38,217 nt of DNA, taken from CAYLLT01 sp964591605 (GTDB lineage: Bacteria; Planctomycetota; Phycisphaerae; UBA1845; PWPN01). Shown one piece after another: positions 7,543 to 14,791 of this stretch (position 1 is the first letter of the stretch; each line of letters begins with the position of its first letter). The stretch lies in assembly GCA_964591605.1 (NCBI GenBank), contig CAZQEN010000026.1, forward strand, positions 1 through 38,217, given 5' to 3'. Made by a program: the position numbers and the translations under genes. The notes under the pieces are model-generated. The model was not told the DNA's origin, searched no databases, and was given only the letters and a program-made list of their open reading frames with translations.

Positions 7543-10077
7543 GTGATCTTGAAGCCTGGTTGCAGAGATCGGCGTCATCCCGGCCGCGCCGCCATGATCG
7601 CGATCGGCGTGCTGACGGCCGCCGCACGTCCGGCCTGGCCGGCGGACAGCCCGCTCGATCTGCGGCGGATCGAAGCGCTGCGCCAGGTGGACACCGCCGA
7701 CACGCTCGGGCCCCAGGACAATGCCTACCCCGCGCCCAATCGCACGCTGTCCAACTCCGACATGCAGGCGTACCTGGTGAAGGCCCTGACCGTGCTGGCC
7801 CTGGCCGATCAGGGGGCCGCGCCCGCGAGCCGCCGGGCGGAGGCCAGCCAGCTCCTGCGGTATGCCCTCAACCGCTGGCCGGCGTCGACGTCGAACGCCC
7901 TCATCGGCCAGTATGCCACTTCCTGGAACCACCGTGAGCGCTCGCTGGGGACGCGGCTCTACTTCCTCTACCGGCAGGACCTGGACCCGGACATTCTCCA
8001 GAACCTGCAGAACCGCATGCTTCTGGCCTGCGTGGACCCGTACGACCAGAGCAGCGAGAACATCAAGTGCACCACCAACGCCCTCATCTACCTGGCCCAT
8101 GAGGCGAGCAACAAGACGAACCTCTCGAGCTTCGCCAGCATCCGCTCGTGGTGGCTCGGCAAGCTCAATGATTTCGGCACGCGGGGCTTCTCGGAATGGG
8201 GCTCGCCGTACCATTTCTGGACGGTCGGCGCGGTGCAGAACCTCGCGGAGTTCGCCCTCGACGCCCAGGTCCGGGCCCGGGCCGTCATGGTGCTCGATTA
8301 TACGCTCGCCTGCATGTCCGGCTTCAGCATCGACCGCTATTTCAACTCGTCGGCGATCCGGCGGTGGTACTGGACGTTCTGCATGACCGAACCGCACACC
8401 AATGCGATTCAGATCCTGTTCGGTCAGGCCCCGGCGGAGAACTACTTCCTCTGGTGTGAATGGTCGGCGACCAACTACCGCCCCCCCGCCGCCGTCGAAG
8501 CCCTGTACGCGCGCACCCGCAACACCGAAACGCAGTTGACCCTCACCGGTCGCTGGCACATGCGCTCGTACGTCATGGACCGCGCGGCCATTTCCACGCA
8601 TCAGACCTTCGTCGACAACTATTACGGCAGCACCGGCGAGGGCGGCGAGACGCACGACATCGTTCAGTGCATGGTGCAGTCCGTCGGCGATGACCTGAGC
8701 CACGTTATGACCTATGCGATCCAGCCCGACGTCCAGAAGTACCGCTGCACGCACGACCGCAGCTTCGGATACAGGAACGTCGCGCTGGTGAACGGCGGCG
8801 GCTTCACCCGCAAGGCCTGGGCGTCGGGTACCATCAGCAACGTGCCGATCCGGCTCTATCGCGGCGATGCCTTCAGCGTCGCGTTCGACAGCGGGTGGGC
8901 GTTCCTGACCGACGGCAACATCTACGTCGCGTGGGCGCCGACGCTGGGAAGCCCGATCGTCGATCCGAACTCCGCTGCGTTTGCGGCCACCTGCGGCGGC
9001 GGGGCGTTCCTGCGTTCGGACTTCACGCCCGACGACAACGGCGAAGCGGCGGTGCTCGAAGTGGGCGACCCGGAGTCGTTCGGCAGCTTCGCGGCGTTCC
9101 AGAGCGAGATCAAGACGCGCAATCCCCGGCCGCGATGGTCAGCCGGCCGCGTGCAGTACACGGCGCGCGACGGGGCCGTCCTCGAGCTGGGGACGAGCGA
9201 CGCGAAGATCAACGGCATCGCGGTTGACCTGGCCGCGTTTCCGCGGGCGTTCTCGACGGTGGGCATCAACGGATTCGCGATCCAGGCCGGTCAGCGCTCG
9301 CTGCAGTACGACTTCCCGGGCGCCGCGGTGACCGGTCCCTCGACGCGGATGATCGTGTCCCGCGTCTACGGCCAGCCGCCGGTGCCGATCCAGGGGCCGC
9401 TCGGCACCGCGCCGGTCGTGATCCCCGCGACGATCCAGGCGGAGGAGTACGATCGCGGCGGCGAGGGGCTGGGCTACCACGACGCGACGGCCGGCAACAG
9501 CTGGAATCAATACCGAACCGACGATGTGGACATCCAGACGACGGGCGACGCTGCCGGCGGCTTCAACGTGGGCTGGATCGAGGCCGGCGAGTGGCTCGAG
9601 TTCACCATCGAGGCGCCGGCGGCGGCCGCCTATCCGGTCAGCCTGCGGGTCGCTGCAGACCCTGCGGGCACCGCCAGCATCAGCTTCCACCTCGAGCTCG
9701 ACGGCGTGGACGTGACCGGCACGCAGAGCACACCCCCCACCACCGGCTGGCAGGACTGGAAGACGGTCAGCGTGGGGAATGTCGCGATGCCGGCCGGGCG
9801 GCACATCCTTCGTGTGACCATGGACACGGGCGGGTGGAATCTGAACTGGATCGGCATCGGCGCGGCGCCGGTGGTGTATCCGATGGACTTCGATCACGAC
9901 CATGACGTAGATCAGAGCGACTTCGCCCATCTGCAGGAATGCCTCATCGGATACCCGCAGACCGTGTCCGCGGAGTGCCAGGATGCCAATCTGAACCATG
10001 ATGATCTGGTGGACGAGCTCGATCTGATCCTGTTTCTGGGTTGTATGGCCGGTCCCAACCGCGTGCCGGGCTGCTGA
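7543..10077 (+). CDS. Secreted putative polysaccharide-degrading protein with CBM6 and dockerin-like module
   Basis: The 844-residue protein starts at GTG 7543 behind GGAGAGG and has an N-terminal hydrophobic segment (AAMIAIGVLTAAARPAWPA) fitting a signal peptide. Residues about 35-340 are helix-rich with motifs such as TTNALIYLAHEASN and SEWGSPYHFWTVGAVQNLAEF. Residues about 340-620 look beta-rich. An (alpha/alpha) toroid followed by a beta-sandwich is typical of heparinase or alginate-lyase-type polysaccharide lyases, but I do not recognise the exact family. Residues about 625-772 form a CBM6-type carbohydrate-binding domain (IQAEEYDRGGEG, then GWIEAGEWLEFTI, then NLNWIGIG). The C-terminus is a two-loop EF-hand module (DFDHDHDVDQSD and DANLNHDDLVDELD) ending NRVPGC. 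It lies 60 bp after the regulators and probably acts outside the cell on a polysaccharide. Confidence 0.7.
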   Translation: MILKPGCRDRRHPGRAAMIAIGVLTAAARPAWPADSPLDLRRIEALRQVDTADTLGPQDNAYPAPNRTLSNSDMQAYLVKALTVLALADQGAAPASRRAEASQLLRYALNRWPASTSNALIGQYATSWNHRERSLGTRLYFLYRQDLDPDILQNLQNRMLLACVDPYDQSSENIKCTTNALIYLAHEASNKTNLSSFASIRSWWLGKLNDFGTRGFSEWGSPYHFWTVGAVQNLAEFALDAQVRARAVMVLDYTLACMSGFSIDRYFNSSAIRRWYWTFCMTEPHTNAIQILFGQAPAENYFLWCEWSATNYRPPAAVEALYARTRNTETQLTLTGRWHMRSYVMDRAAISTHQTFVDNYYGSTGEGGETHDIVQCMVQSVGDDLSHVMTYAIQPDVQKYRCTHDRSFGYRNVALVNGGGFTRKAWASGTISNVPIRLYRGDAFSVAFDSGWAFLTDGNIYVAWAPTLGSPIVDPNSAAFAATCGGGAFLRSDFTPDDNGEAAVLEVGDPESFGSFAAFQSEIKTRNPRPRWSAGRVQYTARDGAVLELGTSDAKINGIAVDLAAFPRAFSTVGINGFAIQAGQRSLQYDFPGAAVTGPSTRMIVSRVYGQPPVPIQGPLGTAPVVIPATIQAEEYDRGGEGLGYHDATAGNSWNQYRTDDVDIQTTGDAAGGFNVGWIEAGEWLEFTIEAPAAAAYPVSLRVAADPAGTASISFHLELDGVDVTGTQSTPPTTGWQDWKTVSVGNVAMPAGRHILRVTMDTGGWNLNWIGIGAAPVVYPMDFDHDHDVDQSDFAHLQECLIGYPQTVSAECQDANLNHDDLVDELDLILFLGCMAGPNRVPGC

Positions 10078-10107
10078 CGCGCGGTGGGCTCACGTGAGGG
10101 TATTTGC

Positions 10108-11550
10108 ATGCGGTTGATTCCCAAGTCCGAGTGCGCATCGGCGCGGTGCCGTCTGGCGATGGCGGTATCACTGATCCTTCCCGGCGCGGGCTTCGCGGCG
10201 AAACCGCCCGCATCGAGCGGGCCGCTCCGCGTGCACCCGCGGAACCCGCGGTACTTCACCGACGATAGTGGTAAAGCAATCTACCTGACCGGCTCGCACA
10301 TCTGGAACAATCTGCAGGACACGGGCGATGCCGATCCACCCGCGCCGCTCGACTATCCGGCGCATCTGGACTGGCTCGCCCGGTTCAATCACAACTTCAC
10401 GCGCGGCTGGGCCTGGGAACAGCCGATGGGCGATCCCGGAAACCCCAAGGACTTCTACATCACGCCGATCCCGTTTGCGCGGACCGGACCGGGACTCGCC
10501 CGGGACGGCAAGCCGAAGTTCGATCTGACCCGCTACAACGACGAGTACTTCGAACGGCTCCGCGGGCGGGTGCAGCTCGCCGGCCGGCGCGGGTTGTACA
10601 TGGGCGTCATGCTGTTCAACGGCTGGAGCATCGAAGTCAAGAAGAAGAAGGCGGGGAACCCCTGGCCGTATCACCCGCTGAACAAGGCGAACAACATCAA
10701 CGGCATCGACGGCGATCCCGACGGCAACAACGAGGGATTCGAGACCCACGCCCTGGACGTGCCGGCCGTCACGCGGGTGCAGGAGGCCTACGTCCGCAAG
10801 GTCATCGACACGCTGGGCGACCTGGACAACGTCATCTGGGAGATCACCAACGAGTCGTGGGAAGGGTCGGTGCAGTGGCAGTATCACATGATCAACACGA
10901 TCAAAGCACATGAGAAGACCCGGCCCAGGCAGCATCTGGTCTGGATGACGGGGTACATGGTGCCGAACCAGTCGCTCTTCGACAGCCCGGCCGAGTGCAT
11001 CTCGCCCTGCCGCAAGGACGGGACGAACTATCGGGGCAACCCACCGCCGACCACCGGTCAGAAGATCGTCCTGCTGGACACGGATCACATCTGGGGCATC
11101 GGCGGCGACTACAAGTGGGTGTGGAAGAGCTTCACGCGCGGGTATCACCCGATCTTCATGGACCCGATCTTCGGGCTGGAGACGCGGCCGGACGTCGACG
11201 GCCATGCCCCCAAATGGGACGCGATCCGCCGGGCGATGGGCCACACACGCATCTATGCGGAGAAGATGGACCTCGCGGCGATGACGCCGCAGCCCGCGGT
11301 GTGCTCGACGACGTTCTGCCTGGCCACTCCGGGCGTCGAATACCTGGCGTACCAGCCGGGTTCCGGAGCGTTCACGCTGGAACTGCCGCCCGGCGATTAT
11401 GCGTACGAGTGGTTCAACGTCACCGAGGGGAAGACGGCGGGCACCGGCACGCTGAAGGTTGCGGAGAGCCGTCATGAGTTCACTCCGCCGTTCAGCGGCG
11501 ATGCCGTCCTGTGGCTCAGGAGATCGGATGCGACCAGCAAACCGTCCTAA
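10108..11550 (+). CDS. Secreted glycoside-hydrolase-like TIM-barrel protein with collagen-binding-2-like C-terminal domain
   Basis: The 480-residue protein starts at ATG 10108 (GAGGG seven bases upstream) and has a signal peptide ending near GFAAKP. The barrel opens with FTDDSGKAIYLTGSHIWNNLQD, as in DUF4038/GH5-like proteins. It contains the clan-A-style acid/base motif WEITNESWEG (Glu249), then VLLDTDHIWGIGGDYKWVWKSF, where an Asp stands where a nucleophile strand is expected. The C-terminal 80 residues (YLAYQPGSGAFTLELPPGDY, then YEWFNVTEG) match the domain often named putative collagen-binding domain of a collagenase (PF12904-like), which in practice accompanies glycosidases. Unlike its neighbours it has no dockerin-like tail. 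It is 30 bp after the CBM6 gene, and its end overlaps the next gene. The likely role is extracellular hydrolysis of a polysaccharide; the substrate is unknown. Confidence 0.75.
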   Translation: MRLIPKSECASARCRLAMAVSLILPGAGFAAKPPASSGPLRVHPRNPRYFTDDSGKAIYLTGSHIWNNLQDTGDADPPAPLDYPAHLDWLARFNHNFTRGWAWEQPMGDPGNPKDFYITPIPFARTGPGLARDGKPKFDLTRYNDEYFERLRGRVQLAGRRGLYMGVMLFNGWSIEVKKKKAGNPWPYHPLNKANNINGIDGDPDGNNEGFETHALDVPAVTRVQEAYVRKVIDTLGDLDNVIWEITNESWEGSVQWQYHMINTIKAHEKTRPRQHLVWMTGYMVPNQSLFDSPAECISPCRKDGTNYRGNPPPTTGQKIVLLDTDHIWGIGGDYKWVWKSFTRGYHPIFMDPIFGLETRPDVDGHAPKWDAIRRAMGHTRIYAEKMDLAAMTPQPAVCSTTFCLATPGVEYLAYQPGSGAFTLELPPGDYAYEWFNVTEGKTAGTGTLKVAESRHEFTPPFSGDAVLWLRRSDATSKPS

Positions 11551-13597
11551 ACCGGCTATGTCGGCCGGGCTGACCTTTCTTTCGATGCTGGCGGCTGCCG
11601 CGCCCGCGCCGGCCGGCGGTTCGCGCGTCATCTCGGCCAATCCGTACGATCTGACCGGGATCAAGACGTACCCGAAGGTGCACGCGCTGTCCTATCACAT
11701 CAAGAAGTCGGGCACGGACATCGCCCCGACGCTCAGCGAGGCCCTCGCGGAGACGGGCTACCACAAGCCGATCATCATCTCCACCGACGGCACGGGGGCC
11801 ACACCCGAGGACGTTCAGAGCTGGGCACCCCTGATTGCCTCCTCGAACGCGCACCTCGAGCATTACGACCAGGCGCTTCACGACGTGGGCGGCTCGTACG
11901 ACATCCACCAGCTCGAGAGTGAGGCCACCTGGCCGGCGTCGGCGACCCAGGCGATGCAGCATCTGGCCCCGTATGCCACGCATCTGCGGGCGGGCGGGAC
12001 GCTGACCATGTCGGACGGCTCGCTGTACTGGGACGGGCAGAAAGTGACCCTCATGGGCATCAGCATGGTCGGCGCGCTGATCGCCGGGAATCTGGACTAC
12101 GCAAAATACCTTGATATAATGGCTAAAGGAGGCTGTAACCTGACGCGGGTCTGGGTGATCGAGCAGTGGACGGCCCTGGGGGCGACGGTCGGCTTTCCTC
12201 CGGGCTACGAGAACGGCATCCACCCGTTCACCGGCAGCTACACGAATCACGACTACGACCTGAGCCAGTTGAACAACGCGTTTTTCACGCATCTGCGCGA
12301 CTTTGTGCGGGCAGCGGGGGCGCGGGGCATCGTGGTTCAGCTCACGCTCACCGACCGCTGCGGGCTGCAGGTCAATCTCGGGGTCGGCGGGTGGCTGGGC
12401 AGCCCGTACAACGACGACAACAACGTGCAGGACTATCTCACCGACCCGGCCGGCAGCGCCTTGCCCGCTTTCCTGGGCATCGACGGCACGCCGATCGGCG
12501 CGGTGAACCGCGCGCTGTTCGAGCGCATCGCGCTCGAGCTGCGGGACGAAGGCAACGTCATCTACGAGATCATGAACGAGCCGTACTACTTCAACGGCCG
12601 GTGGGCGGCCGCCGACGTGGTCACGTTTCACCAGTGGACGGCCGACGTCGTTGCCGCGGCGCTGGCGGCCTCCCCCTCCAGCGTCGCGATTCACCTGGGC
12701 CCGGCCAACACCGAAGATGGCCTGGCCCTCACCGCGGGGGCTGCCACGACGGCCGCCACCATGGGCGGGCGGATCTGCCGCACGAACGCCTCGCCGCAGA
12801 CGAATCTGTCCATGCCGCTGGCGGTGAGCGACGCGTATGCCTGGCAGGGCAATCGCACCGAGCAATACGTGACGATTCATTACTACGACACGGGGAGCGG
12901 CACGCTGGCCCTCGAGTACGACGGCGGGGACGGCATCGACCCTGCGGGGATCTACACCAGCGCCGGCAGCGTCTCGCTGACGGGTGCGAACCTGTGGCGC
13001 CGGCACACCTGGCACATCACGGACGCGTGGCTGGGCAACCGTCAGGCCGGCGGCGGCGACCTGCGCATCACGGGCTCGCCGACCGGCGGGTTTTACATCG
13101 AGTCCGTCGAGGTGCGGCCGACTGCCCCCCCGCCCGTGCCGCCGGTGCCGGTGATTCAGGCGGTTCCGACGACCGGCACTGCGCCGCTGCAAGTGACCTT
13201 CGGCGCGTCGGGTTCGTACGACCCCGATGGCGGGACGATCGCCTCCTACGATTGGTCGTTCGGCGATGGCAGCCCGCATGACAGCTCGCCCTCCCCCACC
13301 CACACCTACACGCTCGACCAGAGCTTCGTCGCAACGCTGAAGCTCATCGACAACCAGGGTGCGTCGGACACGGCGAGCGTCACCATCGTGGTGACACGGC
13401 AGCTCTGCGATTACGACCTCGACGGCGACGTGGACGAGAGCGATTTTGGCGTTTTCCAGCGCTGCCTGGCCACCGAATCGACGGTTCCGCCGGGTTGTGA
13501 AAGCTCGAACCTCAACGGCATTGAGGGGATCGACGGGGCGGACGTCGCCATCTTCCTGAACTGCTTTGGCGGCCCCAACCGCCCGCCGGGGTGCTGA
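11528..13597 (+). CDS. Secreted GH5-like protein with PKD domain and dockerin-like module
   Basis: The 689-residue protein starts at ATG 11528 with AGGAG five bases upstream, overlapping the previous gene by 23 bp, so translation is probably coupled. A signal peptide (GLTFLSMLAAAAPAPAGG) is followed by a segment with SDGSLYWDGQKVTLMGIS, the usual entry to a GH5-like barrel, and by NVIYEIMNEPYYF (Glu351, the acid/base Asn-Glu-Pro motif). Residues about 405-535 look like a beta-sandwich and 538-625 are a PKD domain (FGASGSYDPDGGTIASYDWSF). The tail is the two-loop EF-hand module (DYDLDGDVDESDFGVFQRC) ending NRPPGC. There is little room for the last barrel strands, and no clear nucleophile Glu was found after Glu351. 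The catalytic domain may therefore be shortened or inactive. Confidence 0.75.
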   Translation: MRPANRPKPAMSAGLTFLSMLAAAAPAPAGGSRVISANPYDLTGIKTYPKVHALSYHIKKSGTDIAPTLSEALAETGYHKPIIISTDGTGATPEDVQSWAPLIASSNAHLEHYDQALHDVGGSYDIHQLESEATWPASATQAMQHLAPYATHLRAGGTLTMSDGSLYWDGQKVTLMGISMVGALIAGNLDYAKYLDIMAKGGCNLTRVWVIEQWTALGATVGFPPGYENGIHPFTGSYTNHDYDLSQLNNAFFTHLRDFVRAAGARGIVVQLTLTDRCGLQVNLGVGGWLGSPYNDDNNVQDYLTDPAGSALPAFLGIDGTPIGAVNRALFERIALELRDEGNVIYEIMNEPYYFNGRWAAADVVTFHQWTADVVAAALAASPSSVAIHLGPANTEDGLALTAGAATTAATMGGRICRTNASPQTNLSMPLAVSDAYAWQGNRTEQYVTIHYYDTGSGTLALEYDGGDGIDPAGIYTSAGSVSLTGANLWRRHTWHITDAWLGNRQAGGGDLRITGSPTGGFYIESVEVRPTAPPPVPPVPVIQAVPTTGTAPLQVTFGASGSYDPDGGTIASYDWSFGDGSPHDSSPSPTHTYTLDQSFVATLKLIDNQGASDTASVTIVVTRQLCDYDLDGDVDESDFGVFQRCLATESTVPPGCESSNLNGIEGIDGADVAIFLNCFGGPNRPPGC

Positions 13598-13669
13598 AGG
13601 GCGGAGCTGCAGGGTGGACGGGTCCCGCCCTGCCCGGGGGGATTTTTGTCCCGGCGGGGGATGCAAATT

Positions 13670-13687
13670 GGGTTCGATTTGTCGGGG
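13670..13687 (+). repeat. 18-bp motif shared with 38091-38108
   Basis: GGGTTCGATTTGTCGGGG occurs exactly here and again at 38091-38108, both on the plus strand in intergenic, G-rich surroundings downstream of a gene. A degenerate relative is visible near 34647. Function unknown. Confidence 0.6.
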
Positions 13688-13990
13688 CGGTCGCGCGGTC
13701 GGCGGCGCGGGTGATGCGGACCCCGTCGGGCGGTCAGTCGCGGTGTGGAATGATTGGATTGTGTGCGCCATCAGAGGGTAAACACGGCGTGTGCTCCGAT
13801 CTGGCGGGGAGAAGCGCAGCGGGGGGGCGGGCCAGCCGCACGGCCTGCAGGTTCGGCAGCAGGGAGAGATCGAGGGTGTTGTCTCTGTCCGGCTCGACGG
13901 GTGGGCGGGCACGGCCTGGCGCGCGTCCGCGCCGCATGGCCGCGGCTTTCTTTCGCCCCTGCCGGGGCTCATGAGTTCCTTGGGCCTCTA

Positions 13991-14010
13991 CCCAGGGCTT
14001 GCGCCCTGGG
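13991..14010. repeat. REP-like hairpin CCCAGGGC-TTGC-GCCCTGGG
   Basis: A perfect 8-bp inverted repeat with a 4-base loop, immediately before the tandem array. No T-run follows, so a terminator is unlikely. It resembles repetitive extragenic palindromes. Confidence 0.7.
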
Positions 14011-14026
14011 CTACCTCCTTGCGCCG

Positions 14027-14299
14027 CTCCGCGGCTGAGCCATGCCGCTGCGCGGCGGGGTTATGCCGCCGCGCGGCGGGGCAGTGCCAACGCGTGGGTA
14101 GGCTGTGTCGCTCCGCGGGTGGGCTGTGTCGCTCCGTGGGTAGGCTGTGTCGCTCCGTGGGTAGGCTGTGTCGCTCCGCGGGTGGGCTGTGCGGCTCCGC
14201 GGGTGGGCGGTGCGGCTCCGCGGGTGGGCTGTGCGGCTCCGCGGGTGGGCTGTGCGGCTCCGTGGGTGGGCGGTGCCGCCGCGAGGGTGAGCGGCGACG
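14027..14299 (+). repeat. 21-bp tandem repeat array, about 13 units
   Basis: Units start every 21 bases (14027, 14048, 14069, 14090, 14111 and so on to 14279). The core reads CTCCGCGGGTGGGCTGTG with small substitutions. The first three units are more GC-palindromic and diverged, and the central units (14132-14173) are identical to each other. Because 21 is divisible by three, all frames show a seven-residue periodic peptide, which makes spurious open frames on both strands. Confidence 0.85.
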
Positions 14300-14374
14300 C
14301 TGCGTGGGCGGGCGGGGATACCGCCCGTTGAGGCGTCCGCCCGTGGCGGACCTCGGCTGCAGGTGCGGGCGGGA

Positions 14375-14430
14375 TCCTGATGCATCGGGATGTCGGCTGC
14401 GCGTGCAGGCGGGATCCCGATGCATCGGGA
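14375..14430. repeat. Two 16-bp palindromes spaced 40 bp
   Basis: TCCTGATGCATCGGGA (14375-14390, one mismatch) and TCCCGATGCATCGGGA (14415-14430, perfect) sit at the same place in two consecutive diverged 40-bp units that share a GGCTGC...GGCGGGATCC context. Confidence 0.7.
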
Positions 14431-14580
14431 CACCACAATCGCCACCAGCGGGCGGGACGGAGGATGGGGCGGGGGCGGTTACGGGGTTGGATGGCCTCCC
14501 AGATTTCCGATCGGCGGCGGGAACCGGGGTGGTTCGCCGCCGTCTAAGAGCGTGTTTGAGCAGGTGATTGGGTGCCCCGG

Positions 14581-14717
14581 CCCGTTTCGACAAACGGGGT
14601 GAGGGATCGACGGTTCCGGAGGAATCTCCGCGTCCTTCTGCCCCCCACCCCGCGCTGCGTGACGGGGCCGGCGCCGAACGCTGGCGGCTGGGCGCCACCC
14701 CGCACTACGAGGCGGGG
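14581..14717. repeat. Three short hairpins upstream of the alpha-2-macroglobulin gene
   Basis: CCCGTTT-CGAC-AAACGGG (14581-14598), CCCCG...CGGGG (14648-14667) and CCCCGC...GCGGGG (14698-14717). The last two share a loop pattern (CGCTGCGTGA-like and ACTACGAG) and look like members of one REP-like family. Confidence 0.5.
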
Positions 14718-14791
14718 CACCCTTCTCGGACGCCGTCCTAAGGGGACACGGCATCGATCCTGTCACGCTTTCCGGACACGGAGGACGTTTC

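Larger units (their letters stand above)
13598..14791. other. 1.2 kb repeat-rich intergenic region without a convincing gene
   Basis: Open frames exist on both strands but they are by-products of GC-rich repeats with a period divisible by three. They lack ribosome-binding sites and domain motifs. The stretch holds a motif shared with the right end of the window (13670-13687), an inverted repeat (13991-14010), a 21-bp tandem array (14027-14299), a pair of 16-bp palindromes 40 bp apart (14375-14430) and three further hairpins (14581-14717). No promoter for the following gene is obvious. Confidence 0.7.

Noticed and set aside
6193..8754. 853-codon open frame on the minus strand across the regulators and the CBM6 gene
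   Set aside because: It is the antisense of clearly coding genes, its composition is Arg/Ala/Pro/Gly-rich from GC codon bias, and it has no domain motif.
11516..13972. 818-codon minus-strand open frame
   Set aside because: Antisense of the GH5-like gene. Long shadow frames are expected at this GC content.
14027..14299. CRISPR array
   Set aside because: The repeats are directly adjacent with no unique spacers, and no cas genes are present.
13791..14567. 258-codon plus-strand frame through the repeat spacer
   Set aside because: It owes its length to the 21-bp array. It has no ribosome site and no conservation-like signal, and the opposite strand is equally open.
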